From Oncomelania hupensis (taxonomy: Eukaryota; Mollusca; Gastropoda; Littorinimorpha; Pomatiopsidae): a stretch of 64,000 bases of DNA. The first letter of the stretch is position 1. Every line of letters begins with the position of its first letter. Of the stretch, positions 53,440 through 64,000 are shown piece after piece. The position numbers and the translations under genes were made by a program. The DNA is taken from assembly GCA_036898135.1 (NCBI GenBank), contig CM072523.1, forward strand, positions 34,749,968-34,813,967, given 5' to 3'. The notes under the pieces are model-generated. The model saw nothing but the letters and a program-made list of their open reading frames with translations. It was not told where the DNA came from and did no database searches.

Positions 53440-53643
53440 ATTTTTATTTTTGAAATTTTTATATTGACTGCGTCCTGTACCATTATTGAAGGGAGGGAGG
53501 AAACCGGAGTGCCCGGGGAAAACCCTCGGTGACCTCAATAGTCTCGTACCTAAGTCACATACGTTCGCCCTTTGCGGGAATCGAACCCGCGACCTTCCGC
53601 ATAGGAAACCGGCGACTTATCCACTGCGCCACGAGGCCACCCC
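53440..53643 (-). mobile_element. tRNA-derived SINE, family C
   Basis: The minus strand begins GGGGTGGCCTCGTGGCGCAG. A-box TGGCGCAGTGG and B-box GGTTCGATTCCC are clear, and the TTCCTAT loop suggests a tRNA-Arg-like origin. The body carries GAGGGTTTTCCCCGGG and CTCCGGTTTCCTCCC, a block also found at 59225-59332. It ends near GCAGTCAATATAAAAATTTC. The head looks well preserved, but the long tRNA-unrelated body argues for a SINE rather than a tRNA gene. Confidence 0.78.
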
Positions 53644-54179
53644 AAGATAGCGGAGTCCGGAGGACTACCTTTGAATTGAAACCACATGCTCTCTACTACT
53701 ATTCTACTACTTCGGACTATAGTTCAGATCGTCGGGTTACGCACTGAATTTTACATGTTTATCAATGCCAGTTTGAAGGACAGGTAATGTGTTTTTACGA
53801 AAGAAAGAAGGAGTAGTTGGAACAGTGGTGTGAATAAGTTTGGAACCACTTGCAACTTTTGCATTTTGTCAACATTCTGACCTTTAATTTGAATTTTTTT
53901 TATTTGACCCTCAACATTTATCTGCATGCAATGTTACAGGGGATATATTTGACTATAAAATTAACATTGTTCGGCACCCTTGGACATAATATTTTAATTT
54001 TCTTTGTTAAGGTTTGCATTTTAATCATTTTCTGCATAAATCACATAGTGTGCAACACTATTTAATTATGTCAAATAATTTAGCATACTTTAAAATATCG
54101 TGATATATTCTTTATATTTCTTTGTATTTGCAAAGATGGCCTTTTTTAAAAAAAAGCCGTTTTGTGTATCGGTGATGGC

Positions 54180-55183
54180 TCAATATTTGGTGGGCCAGCC
54201 CTTGCTCTTGATCACGAGACGGCATCGAGTCGGCATTGAATAAACCAGTTTGATGAGGTGATCATGGGTGACAACGTGGTTCCAGGCTGCAATCAGTGAC
54301 TCTATCAACTCACGCTTTGATGTTGGGTGTCTCTTTGATATCTCCAGTGCCACCTTGTACCACAAATTCTCAATGGGATTGAGATCAGGAGACTGGGCGG
54401 GCCATTCCATTGACTCGATGTTGTGCATCCGCTTCCAGTTGATCACCATTTTCGACCGATGGCAGGGCGCATTGTAATCCTGGAAAATGAACTGACCTGG
54501 AAACAGTTGCAGGAGCTGATGGCAGCATGCATTTGTCGCGTATGGTGATGTACTTGGCCTTATTGTCCATTCAATCGACGATGTGGAGACGTCCAACGCC
54601 ACTGGCAGCCATGCAACCCCAGACCATGACCTTGAGAGGATGCTTCACTGTGAGGTTAAGACACTCGGGTTTAAACTCCTCTTCAGGAAGTCTTGGTTTC
54701 CGAACAGGCAGGAGGTGCTTTCGTCGCTAAAAAGCACCCTTTCCCACATTGCACAGGTCCAGGCTGAGTGCTTCGTGCCCACTCAATTCGGTTGCGCCTT
54801 TGTAAATCAGTCATCAATGGCTTGTTGCGGGCCTTGCAGCCTCGTAGACCAAACAGCAAACACCGGCGACGAACTGTACAAGCGCTGACATCGATATGGC
54901 AATCATCTGACCACTCACGCAGCAGCTGAGGTGAGGTCAACCTGCGATTGGTCAACGAAATGCGTCGAAGTACACGGTCTTCACGTAATGTTGAAGCACG
55001 TGGACGACCCGACCGAGGCTTGTCCACCACTGAACCAGTCTGGCGCTTCTTCTGCAGAATCTTTACAACCGCGCTGTGACTGCAGCGGACTTTTATGGCG
55101 ATCTGATTACAAGAACGTCCTTCCTCCTTCATCACTGACACCCTGATACGTTCCTCCAACGTCAGATTTCGCGTCTTTGTCAT
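54180..55183 (-). pseudogene. Tc1-like transposase (frameshifted, catalytic Asp changed)
   Basis: The start is taken as ATG at 55183 (MTKTRNLTLEERIRVSVM). Two helix-turn-helix units follow (GRSCNQIAIKVRCSHSAVVK and GRPRASTLREDRVLRRISL...). The first catalytic Asp is in LFSDEST (about 54730). A frameshift separates this from KVMVWGCMAAS (about 54630) and the rest. The second catalytic site reads FQDYNAPCH where FQxDNAPCH is expected, so Asp is replaced by Tyr. The Glu is present in SPDLNPIENLW. The enzyme would cut and join the transposon at TA sites, but this copy cannot. Confidence 0.86.
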
Positions 55184-55208
55184 GGTTGATGAAGAAATTG
55201 TATCAAAT

Positions 55209-55264
55209 ACTTCTTCTTCTTCTTTATTAAATTTGTGTCCCGGACACATTGAGCGTATAGGGGA
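55209..55264 (-). mobile_element. Short retroposon tail (family E), copy 2
   Basis: The minus strand reads GTCCCCTATACGC, TCAATGTGTCCGGGACAC, AAATTTAATAAAG and (AAG)n, matching 35346-35410. It lies just upstream of the Tc1 transposase start, so it inserted after the transposon. Confidence 0.6.
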
Positions 55265-55589
55265 CTTTGTATGCGCATTTATATAGCTGCTGCAATAGCT
55301 AGGCATCCGTACTGTGATTGGCTGCCAAAACAGTCTTCTGATTGTTCAGAAATATTGCATGCTGATCGGATAATCTCGATCCGCTTTGGACGCAAAATCT
55401 GAGCAAATTACAGTATTATGTTCAGTATCAATAAAACTTATAAAATTGGAAGCACATTACCTTAGAAATGTAATTCTTATTGCCAATTGTGTCCCTCGTA
55501 ACGTTGTACACTAATAAAAGTAATAGGTCCGTGAAAAAAATTAAAATAAAACTTCATAATGTTGAAAAAATGCAAAAGTCGCAACCCAG

Positions 55590-56355
<766 letters not shown>

Positions 56356-56509
56356 ATTATCGAAATGGTGTGTAAATACTTCAGTGGGGACACATCAACT
56401 TTGATGAAGGACAGTCCCTATTAACACCAGACATCTCAATTCTTTCTTCATGCAATCACATATCATAAACAATATGTGGGCTATGATTTCAGGGTAAATC
56501 AGCATTGGC

Positions 56510-56775
56510 CAGGGATCGGGCATTATCGCGGTTGTTTCTGGTTTAAGTTGGGTTACAATAGGGTTGGTATTGGGTATCCTGACGTAATGCCCGATCTTTG
56601 CCGGAATCGGGTTACCGTTCGGCAAAGGCTGGGTTACGGTCGGGTAAGTTTTGGGTACCCCGACGATCGCCCGATCTTAATCGAAAGTCGAGCTACTGTT
56701 CGGCGAACGTGGGGTTACGATCTGTTAAGTTTCGGGTAGCCCGACGATCGCCCGATCTTTGCCAGAATCGGGCCC
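56510..56775. repeat. 81-bp minisatellite, about three units
   Basis: The phrase GGGTA.CC.GACG...GCCCGATCTT recurs at about 56573, 56653 and 56734, a spacing of about 81 bp, with GGGTTAC and GTTCGGC words between. Open frames are repeat translations. Confidence 0.82.
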
Positions 56776-56812
56776 GAGTCGGTTCCAATTTCCATTTGTC
56801 CGATCGGGCCCC

Positions 56813-57119
56813 GCAAGGCGGTGAAGCGTGGTTGGGAGTACCGGGTTGCCGGCTACTAGTGCCATGCACTCTACTGCAAGGTCGCTGCCACCGACCTGCA
56901 TAAAATGCCTGCCGACAATGTAATGTGGTCCCGCTCGCCACCAAAAACAGCAGGCGAATGGTCAGCCGGGGAGAACAAATGTCGTGTCGCCTTGTCCTGC
57001 GTAACCCAATGGCATACCCAAAGGATTCTGCAAAGCAGGAGCCACCCAAGGCTAGTCTAACCAAGAAAGTCAAGGTAGACAATTTCTCTCCCAACCAGTC
57101 CGCCTCTCTTTCCGCTACA
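56813..57119. repeat. Direct-repeat block, copy 1
   Basis: It begins GCAAGGCGGTGAAGCGTGG and ends near TCTCTTTCCGCTACA. It is about 95 percent like 57375-57691 by eye, offset by 562 bp. Each copy contains a short plus-strand frame with MPADNVMWSRSPPKAAGEWS-like residues. The block resembles the 5' leader of a retrotransposon, but I cannot name one. Confidence 0.85.
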
Positions 57120-57374
57120 GATCCCACAGCTCAAATGGAACCATGTCCCCATGCTTTCCCCGTTCGCAACAGGTATGTCTGGCACCAACACTGACTACGC
57201 CAAGTCAGTCCACACAACGGTCCAGCATCATCCTGTTCCCAGTCGTTGCACCACTTGTAGCCGAGCGGAGTATTTTGACTCCCGTCTCTCGGCCACGACC
57301 TTGGGAACATTGCTCCACCCGAGCTGTTATTTTCATTTTATCCCTCAAAAGAGGGACATAAAAATATTTGCCCT

Positions 57375-57691
57375 GCAAGGCGGTGAAGCGTGGTTAGGAG
57401 TACCGGGTTGCCGGCTACTAGTGCCACGCACTCTACTGCAAGGTCGCTGCCACCGACCTGCATAAAATGCCTGCCGACAATGTAATGTGGTCCCGCTCGC
57501 CACCAAAAGCAGCAGGCGAATGGTCAGCCGGGGAGAACAAATGTCGTGTCGCCTTGTCCTGCGTAACCCAATGGCATACATACCCAAAGGATTTTGCAAA
57601 GCAGGAGCCACCCAAGGCTGGTCTAACCAAGAAAGTCAAGGTAGACAATTTCTCTCCCAAGCCTCAACCAGTCGCCTCCCTTTCCGCTACA
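57375..57691. repeat. Direct-repeat block, copy 2
   Basis: Second copy of the block at 56813. It differs by a 4-bp ATAC insertion (GGCATACATACCC) and a 6-bp CCTCAA insertion near its end, and continues into ACATTGACATAGGCG. The 255-bp spacer between copies ends in AAGAGGGACATAAAAATATT. Confidence 0.85.
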
Positions 57692-58507
57692 TTGACATAG
57701 GCGATCGTTGCGTCGTTATTGACTGTGATTCGGTTTTGTATTCTTTGGTTGGCTGTTTTGCAGCTTGTCCATTTGTTTTTGTTGCAGACCCGGGCGCTTG
57801 ATCACAACCAATGTTTGGAGTGAGCGTTACTTCGGCGATTGTTCATGCCCATTACCAGCACTGCGGGCACTCCTCGTTTTTTGTTGTAGAGCCGCATCTT
57901 GGCCAGATTGCAGTGTGATTAATGTTGAACGTGTGTCTAGTCTCTGTGTGCAGCACCCATGTCATCGAGGCCCGCATAGATGTGCTGCTCGACAACTTTC
58001 AATGACCTGTCGTGTTTGCCGGCATCATTATCTCTCACGACGCTGTCAAGCGTTGATAACACTACCACTGACCTGTCCAGTTTCTCAGACAACTCTTGTA
58101 TGATTGTTCTGAGTGAGCTCACCTCACCTACCCGCTTAAAGTTTTAGCTCTCTTTAGCCCGAACTTGGCCCTGCAATAGAGAAACTGTAGCAATGACATG
58201 AGCAGGAGTGACCTTTTTTCCCGCAAGCGTGAGCAGGGTCGGCGGATTACTGACCGAGCATTCTATCGTTGTTGCTACTGGGTTAGGGTGGGGGGGATGA
58301 TGGGCGTGACAGTGGGTAAAGAGGTGTGGATGGGAAGGGAGAGGCGACGTTGGTGTGGGGAGTGGAAGGCGAGGGCAGGGAAGTCATGGTAGAAAGTGAG
58401 GTAGAGACCGGTGTGACATCGTCAAAGTATCTTATTTGGGCTGGGAGCATTCTGATTGGTCGACGCATTGCAAAATTCGACGCATGCGCACAGTGCTATC
58501 GTAGTCT
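57692..58507. other. No gene recognised; moderately G/C-rich sequence
   Basis: Frames at 57765-58103 and 58198-58392 have no domain or homology that I recognise. Confidence 0.4.
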
Positions 58508-58558
58508 TAGTAAGGGTTATGGTTAGAGTTAGGGTTAAGGGTTAGGATTAGGGTTACG
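58508..58558 (+). repeat. Degenerate interstitial telomere-like (TTAGGG)n
   Basis: About eight imperfect GGTTAG-type units: AAGGGTTATGGTTAGAG, TTAGGGTTAAGGGTTAGG, ATTAGGGTTA. TTAGGG is the telomere repeat of molluscs and most animals, so this is an interstitial telomeric-like site. Confidence 0.75.
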
Positions 58559-58626
58559 ACGCCTAAGAACATTGGGATGATGACAATAATAAAGATAGTC
58601 TGAATGCATTTGTAATTGCATCTATA

Positions 58627-59110
58627 AGAGAGAGAGAAAGAGAGAGAGAGTGAGAGAGAGAGAGTGAGAGAGAATGAGAGAGAGAGAAAGAGAGAGAGGA
58701 AGGATTTAAAAGTGGGGGTGGGGGTGGGCGAGAAAACGGTGGTGGGGGAGAGTGTGAGGAATGAATTGGGGAGGAGGGGGAGAGAGAGTGGGGATGAGAG
58801 GGAAGGAATTTCCTCGCTGTAAGACGCTCACAATGATCTACATAAAGACTGCAGTTCAGCAGACAAAAAAATGTTTGCTTTTTTGTTTATGTTTTTTTTA
58901 AAGGGGTGTCAGCGTCTCTGAGCTAACGGAATTTGGCAGCAAATCGCTACACTGTTCTCACACAAGGCTCTCGGTTCACAATCGATGTGTGTGTGTGTGT
59001 GTGGGTGTGTGGGTGTGTGTGTGTGTTTGGTGTGTGTGTGTTTGGTGTGTGTGTGTGCGTGTGTGTTTGGTGTGTGTTTGGTGTGTGTGTGTGTGTGTGT
59101 GTGTGTGTGC
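58627..59110. repeat. (GA)n-rich and (GT)n-rich tracts
   Basis: Interrupted (GA)n lies at 58627-58700, G-rich GTGGGGGTGGG patches at 58710-58790, and a GTGTGTTTGGTGTGTGTG array at 58985-59110. Not coding. Confidence 0.85.
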
Positions 59111-59224
59111 AACTATCGCCTCCCATCACGTTTAGCTTATTGCCTGACACAGGGGGGTAACAGGAGATAAGCCTATAAGGGAGAGGGGAAGGGAAAGAAG
59201 GTGTGAGTGAAACAAAAGCAAGAA

Positions 59225-59332
59225 GGTCGCCGAGGGTTTTCTCCGGGTGCTTCGGGTTCCTTCCTCCCTTCAGAAATGAATGGTATTGGAGGCAGTCAAT
59301 ATAACATGTGAAAAACTAAAAATTCCTTTTCC
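59225..59332 (+). mobile_element. Partial SINE, family C body
   Basis: GAGGGTTTTCTCCGGG, CTTCGGGTTCCTTCCTCCC, GGCAGTCAATATAAC and a following A-rich tail match the body and 3' end of the SINE at 53440-53643. The tRNA head is missing, so the copy is 5'-truncated. The GGGTTTTCTCCGGG core is reminiscent of widely conserved SINE central domains, but I cannot name which. Confidence 0.7.
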
Positions 59333-59761
59333 TTTCCCGTCTTCAAATATGCGATCTCCCTGAGTGTTTATACCCAAATTTGAGTGAAATAGGTGTGGGT
59401 GTGGGTGTGCGTGTGTGTGTGTGGTATATGAGAGAGAGAGAGTGGTTATAACATGTGAGCATGTATATTGGTACAGATCGCCACGTTTTGAGTCTGATTG
59501 GTAATGTGTAGTCGGATTCAGATCAGATCCAGTTCAGATTCAGAGACAGATTCAATATGTTATTACCAGAATTCAATGTCTTTGATTTTACTTTACGTCT
59601 GTATACCTTGTGATGCTAGACCATTGTTGCCTGAAGGAAATGACTTTTAGCATACATGTGCTAATCTTACAAAATCTGTCATTCTTTCGGTCATTCACAC
59701 ATTTAGTTTAAAACATACATCCGTACATTACCTACATAGACAAACACAGATTTAAAATTAA

Positions 59762-59853
59762 AGAAGAAGAAGAAGAAGAAGAAGAAGAAGAAGAAGAAGA
59801 CATTACATAATTATTGCTTTAGGTCCAGCGGACTCTTACGAGCCAAATCAATA
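59762..59853 (-). mobile_element. 5'-truncated retroposon tail (family D), copy 4, beside (GAA)n
   Basis: On the minus strand GATTTGGCTCGTAAGAGTCC, GCTGGACCTAAAGCAATAAT and TATGTAATG lie at 59801-59853, the same tail as the full copies at 39182 and 62988. A (GAA)n array (59762-59800) lies directly next to its 3' end. Confidence 0.72.
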
Positions 59854-61093
59854 CCAAGAAGAAGAAGAACAAGAACAAGAACAAAACGAAGAAGGAGGAG
59901 GCACGAAAGAAATAAACAAAAAAAGAAAGAAAGAGAGAACGAAAGGAGGAGGAGTAGGAGGAGAAGGAGGAGGGGAGGTAAGAAAGAAAGAAAGAAGAAA
60001 AAGAAGAACAAAAGTAGCAAAAACAAAAGAAAGAAAAAAAGAAAGAAGAAAATCACATTTTAAAAAATAATTGTTTTATCAGAAAACACACGATAGTATT
60101 CTAAGTATAGTATATCTACATGTCGTCTTTCTACACTTTCGTCTCTCTAAACCTAATCGTCATTGCTTCTATTCTAGTGCCAAATACCGCACACTCACAA
60201 AAAGGCATACTGAAATAATTTGTAGCTACACAACAACATACTCAGCGCCAGGCACACAGCTGTAATTTGCATCTTAGTGTATTTCCAGACTTCACGTAAA
60301 TAGTTACGAGTCGGGACTAGCAAAATGTCGGTCTGTAGGTCGGTCGTTGCACGCCATATCTCAAAAACCTGAACCGATTTTGTGCAAACATCATAGGGAC
60401 ATTACCAGGCTTAGTGGTCCGCTTCCTGTGCCATCGCATTATTTCCCCTGTCTCATAGGTTTAGGTCACTGGTGTAAACTCTTTGCGAAACACGTTTTGG
60501 TCTATATCTCAAAAACGGTTGAACTGATTTGTATGATTTTGGTTTACAGGTAGCCTACTTCAACATATGGCCAATCATTCAGTGTCAGGCCATTGGTTTG
60601 GCCAGTCTGTCGGTCGGTCGATCCGACGGTCGTTTTTTTTTTAGTTTTTTTTTTTTAGGTTCAAAACACTTCTTCTTTTCTTCTTCTTCTACTCTTCCCC
60701 CTCAACTCTCCTCCCCTCCACTATCTCAAATATGACGTCACCGAAGACGTAAAAATGAATAAACAAATGAATATGCAGAATGCTTAATGAACTTCTACTC
60801 AGCCTTGCATAATGCAAATTTGCAGTGTTGGGTTTTCACGTGTCGTCATCACTAGCGGGGGCAGTCATAATCGCACTTGTTTGACATCAGTTGGCCAGTC
60901 CTAAAAATTCACGATTTTGATTCAGTACACTTCCTATCCTTCCCCCCACCCCACCCCCGCTCCCCCACCTAATTGTTAGTGCTTAGTAACGCCCTTGGTT
61001 TACCTGCTACTCAAGCCACTTAAAACACGGCATAGGAAGGAAGATGGCTGTCGCATAGAATAGGAAGATGGCTATAACATCAGACCAAGGGGT
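59854..61093. other. No gene; purine-rich stretch and anonymous sequence
   Basis: Imperfect GAA/AAAGA-rich sequence runs to about 60055. At 60320-60610 two diverged copies of a block with ATATCTCAAAAACnTGAACnGATTT suggest an old duplication. No coding domain is seen. Confidence 0.5.
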
Positions 61094-61104
61094 CACCCGC
61101 CTGT

Positions 61105-61295
61105 TGTATGTAGATTATAGTCACACGACACTTTCGCATATAGGTGACTACTGGACCGATTTATACTGACACCAGCGGGCCAGTTGTTGGTAAAGGGGAA
61201 AATAATATGATCACACGTTGACCAATCCGGGATTCGAACCAGCGACCTTTCGGTTACTAGCAAGACGCTCTTACCAACTGAGCTACCCGGCCCCA
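61105..61295 (-). mobile_element. tRNA-derived SINE, family A, copy 5
   Basis: Read on the minus strand, it is nearly identical to copy 1 through GACTATAATCTACA. A perfect 11-bp target duplication CACCCGCCTGT lies at 61094-61104 and 61296-61306. The only minus-strand copy of this family here. Confidence 0.93.
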
Positions 61296-61306
61296 CACCC
61301 GCCTGT

Positions 61307-61790
61307 GTCACACAGAGTGTTTAAGCTTGCCGAGACGTACGCCGTACTTTGTGCTTACGATCAATGTAAAGGCACGTAACACACCACTGAAAATCACGAA
61401 ACAAACTGGGCTAAATTTGGTGGTGGTGAATATAGACGAACAGAGGGCCGTTACTAGTCAGAGCCAAACTCCCTCATTTTATTCCCGGTATGCGTGCGTG
61501 AGTGCGCGCGCGCGCCTGTATGTTGCTGTGGATTAAAATGTTGGATGCGTGACATTGTTTTTTTAAAATTGTGTTATGTCATAATGTGATATGCTGCATT
61601 CATATTGTGTATAAGTGCCTCTCTGTTACTTATAATATGTTTTTTTGTTTGTTTTTTCCTGAAATGTGTCTTTTATTGTTTTTGTGTCTATGTTTTGAAG
61701 ATACTGTACGTACGCCGCACGCAAATTTCCTTGTAATTGTATGAGGACAAAAAAGATTCTGATACTGATTCTGGAACCAAGTCAAATTAA
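61307..61790. other. Probable LINE-type 3' UTR, no coding part
   Basis: AT-rich sequence with GTATGAGGACAAAAAAGATT and CTGATACTGATTCTGG near its end, a word pattern common at LINE 3' ends, just before the AGTCAA array. No ORF supports it. Confidence 0.4.
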
Positions 61791-61917
61791 AGTCAAGGTC
61801 AAAGTTACAGTCAAGTCAAAGTCAAATCAAAGTCAAGTCACAGTCAAATCAAAGTCAAAATCAAGTCAAAGTCAAGTCAAAGTCAAGTCAAAGTTAAAGT
61901 GAAAGTCAAGTCAAAGT
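61791..61917. repeat. (AAGTCAAGTCAA)-type minisatellite
   Basis: Imperfect AAGTCA/AAAGTC units over about 125 bp. The word GTCAAA is the same as the 3' tail of the intact LINE at 15743-15770. Confidence 0.8.
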
Positions 61918-62975
61918 ATTCTTTATTCCACAAAAAGGAAGTTAGATTTTTGGACTGAGATGAGAACTGTCGAAGATGGGAGTCGGGGAGGAACAGAGTA
62001 GGTAAGGAGAAGACGAGGAAAAAAATATCTCCCAGGTACTAAACATTGCTGAACACCAGCAGTGCACTTGTTTTATCTTCGCGATATGGTCCGGCTTAGC
62101 CCGCTCGACGCGCAACTAATCAAGAGGAATCGGGCGATGACCCGAGTGATGAACCGGGCTAGTTCGGATAGCCCGAGCTAAACTATCCACCTCAAAGCGG
62201 GCAAAGATGGTGTCGGAGAAGAGGCAGCCAATCAGCAGCTGCCTGATGGTAGGTTTTTACTTCTTCATAGAAAGGACACGTCGTCCATTTTGAGAACCCG
62301 CTTCGCACTTGATTATGGGTATGGTCTGATCACGTGACGGCTTAGCCCGGTCCCGTGGCGACATAGCCCGCAGAAATAGAAAACGAACGCACCCCCAGAC
62401 AGAAGACACAGAAAGTACGGCAGTAACAATAATCAGCTGGCTAAAAGCGTGTCGCGGGGAGGTGCAGGGTAGACTAGAAAAAAAAGGGGGTGTGGGTGGG
62501 GTCGGGGAGTGGGAAGACATGAAGGAGGAGAGAGAGGTTCAAAATAATAGCCCTGTTCCTAAAACATTGCTGGGCAGCCTATCTTGTTGTCAAGGAGGGG
62601 TTGCTAGTGATATGATTTAGGGCCGCTGTTCCGTCTCTGCGTTTTGTTACCACGGAAACCCCTGTCACCTTAAGCTCAATCCCGTCATGCATGCCGTCAT
62701 TTATTTCTACCATTTCGCTCGCGAGCGGTGCCAAAATCCGATTGTAGATGGTGTTCTTGCTGCTGTTGTTGTTGGTAGTGGTGATGGTGATGGCGGTGGG
62801 GGTGGAGGTGTAGGCTGTCGTTGCAGCTAATGTCATTTGTGTTGGTGTTGGATGGAGACTGTTGGGTTGTGTGTGCTTTTCGTAAAGCTTCGTTTTTTTA
62901 CATAGGAAATGATAAGCTTTGAATGCACGTGCTAACTTTGGTTTTACGCGGTCCTCTCTCAACACACTCTCTCTC
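61918..62975. other. No confident gene; G/C-rich patch with short repeats
   Basis: Between 62090 and 62380 the words GGCTTAGCCCG and ATAGCCCG each recur. A TCACGTGA E-box-like palindrome lies at about 62330. A 133-residue minus-strand frame at 62579-62980 has no recognisable domain and includes low-complexity Thr/Asn, so I do not call it. Confidence 0.4.
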
Positions 62976-62987
62976 AGCAAATAGACA

Positions 62988-63563
62988 TCCCCCGTTGGGG
63001 TGCCGGGGGTTTCAGTAAAAATAGCATACCCACTTTCTGGGAATTTAGTGCTTTAAATTCCCACTGTCGCTGTCTTTTTCATTTACTCTTTCTCATTCCT
63101 GCTCTGTTCTATCAATCTGCTATACTATCTTCTTCTTCGCTAGACCAGTCACCTACCTTTTTTCTTGAAAACTCTTCCGGGACAAGACTCCTTATTTGTG
63201 TATGAGGTCTGTTGGATCAGCTTGGGAATATTGGACGCTTTCTGCCAGGTGGTCACAAGGGCTTCCTATAATGTTATTATTTAGCAATGTAGGTATTTTA
63301 TATGTATGTGTTTTGTTGATAATTTATAATGATGTTTGTATTTTATTTTGGTTTTGTAAACGGGGGTTCGATAAATTAGAGTATAGCCTCAGCGTCCCCT
63401 GCGTGGGATGTCTTTATTGTAAATTGACTGGCTGGTGGAGAGCATTCAGTTTTACCACTAGGGTTGTTTCAGCAGATCTCTGATGCGGATCGGGGGTTGT
63501 CCGGTCCTGATTTGGCTCGGAAGAGTCCGCTGGACCTAAAGCAATAATCATGTAATGTAATGT
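62988..63563 (+). mobile_element. 576-bp non-autonomous retroposon (family D), second full copy
   Basis: It is bounded by a perfect 12-bp target duplication AGCAAATAGACA (62976-62987 and 63564-63575). It is collinear with 39182-39768: CCCCGTTGGGG start, CAGTAAAAATAG where the other copy has CAGTATAAATAG, pyrimidine-rich middle, TGCGTGGGATGTCTTTATTG, the 3' stem-loop and an (AATGT)n tail. Differences are scattered substitutions and a shorter TATATA run. Confidence 0.88.
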
Positions 63564-63575
63564 AGCAAATAGACA

Positions 63576-64000
63576 AGCGTTCTTTATTCACTCCCCGCAG
63601 ATGAGTGATGCCATGTAACTATATCCCCTGCACCGCGTTTCAGCAGCGTCGAAGAGGGTGGTCATAGTCGCTTATCACTATTTTTTTTATTTATTCATTT
63701 ATTCGTTCTTACAGAGCGCAGCTCAAGAGTTGCTCAAGGCGCTGGCCGATACAGGATCTAACTCAAGCCGCCCGAGGCGCCCACTAGCAACCTTTGGGCG
63801 CATAGTCTGACGCCCACACAGCTGAGCACAATCCTGGGCAATCACCGGATATTGGGGAAACAGGATTTAGTTCTTGCTGGGTGTGCACGGACTAGACCTC
63901 AGTTCATACTCTCATCCGACGGGTTAGAATACGTAAATACCTGCATGAAAGTCGACACGTCTGAGGCCGTCCTCAATAATGCAGGGTCAGAATTTCCAGA
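63576..64000. other. No gene; possible dispersed-repeat edge
   Basis: TTTATTTATTCATTTATTCG is followed by CAGAGCGCAGCTCAAGAG and TTGCTCAAGGCGCTGG, similar in kind to the GCTCAAAGCGC words after the (AAT)n arrays. The rest, to the window end, is unassigned. Confidence 0.4.

Larger units (their letters stand above)
53829..55583 (-). mobile_element. Tc1/mariner-type DNA transposon, inactive
   Basis: The left end CAGTGGTGTGAATAAG and the following AACTTTTGCATTTTG...TCAACATT are mirrored at the right by AATGTTGAAAAAATGC and AAAAGTCGCAACC (55558-55583). The outermost 25 or so bases of the right terminal repeat are missing or diverged. A frameshifted DD34E-type transposase lies between on the minus strand. 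A family E retroposon tail is inserted upstream of the transposase start. Confidence 0.83.

Noticed and set aside
53561..53643. Possible functional tRNA-Arg gene
   Set aside because: A- and B-boxes are good, but the sequence continues into a SINE body that recurs at 59225; no terminator or independent tRNA context.
62579..62980. 133-residue minus-strand frame
   Set aside because: No recognisable domain, partly low-complexity Thr/Asn, no splice or promoter context. It could be an exon but I cannot support it; RNA-seq would decide.

Overview
This window reads as transposon-dense, non-genic DNA from a metazoan. It is most likely a marine lophotrochozoan, and a gastropod mollusc is my best guess. 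The basis is the mix of families: tRNA-headed SINEs, a LINE with a 2A-like peptide, RTE-like and Rex1/CR1-like LINEs, a Ty3/gypsy element with integrase ahead of reverse transcriptase, a Tc1-like transposon, a THAP-containing foldback element, TTAGGG-like repeats, and many (GA)n, (GAA)n, (GAT)n, (AAT)n, (CA)n and (TA)n tracts. I found no host protein-coding gene, no functional tRNA or rRNA gene, and nothing bacterial such as operons or CRISPR.

Layout. 1-9.4 kb: a minisatellite, two copies of a tRNA-Thr-like SINE (family A), a LINE 3' end, a 296-bp SINE with a 13-bp target duplication, and compound microsatellites. 9.5-15.8 kb: the only intact coding unit, a LINE with two long open frames. ORF1 has a 2A-like motif between a hydrophobic Cys-containing leader and a coiled-coil/RNA-binding protein. 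ORF2 has endonuclease, reverse transcriptase and a CCHC motif. The two frames are in phase and separated by one UGA, and the element sits between two (CT)n tracts. 17.4-20.3 kb: a decayed RTE-like LINE with a 5' inversion, followed by a second 3' end at 21.8-22.1 kb. 22-26.4 kb: microsatellites and a tandem duplication.

26.5-37.3 kb: a broken Ty3/gypsy-like element on the minus strand. Its order is gag, protease-like, integrase, reverse transcriptase, RNase H, with a candidate LTR after RNase H; this is the Gmr1-type order. It is split by SINEs, a LINE fragment, a minisatellite and a 4.1-kb foldback element (30.8-34.9 kb). The foldback arms are about 1.15 kb, built from a 19-bp near-palindromic satellite, and its loop carries the remains of a THAP zinc-finger exon. 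39-44 kb: a 587-bp retroposon and simple repeats. 44-46.6 kb: a decayed Rex1/CR1-like LINE (minus). 47-53.6 kb: simple repeats and LINE fragments, one again between (CT)n tracts. 53.8-55.6 kb: a dead Tc1-like transposon. 56.5-57.7 kb: an 81-bp minisatellite and a 0.3-kb duplicated block. 58.5 kb: degenerate telomere-like repeats. 59-64 kb: further SINE and retroposon copies.

The window is best read as layers of insertion. SINEs and retroposon tails sit in LINEs, in a SINE head and in the LTR element, and many keep perfect 10-13 bp target duplications that allow exact boundaries and relative ages. The strongest candidates for something unusual are the foldback/THAP element, the UGA-separated 2A LINE in a (CT)n tract, and the retroposon family defined by a shared 3' hairpin.
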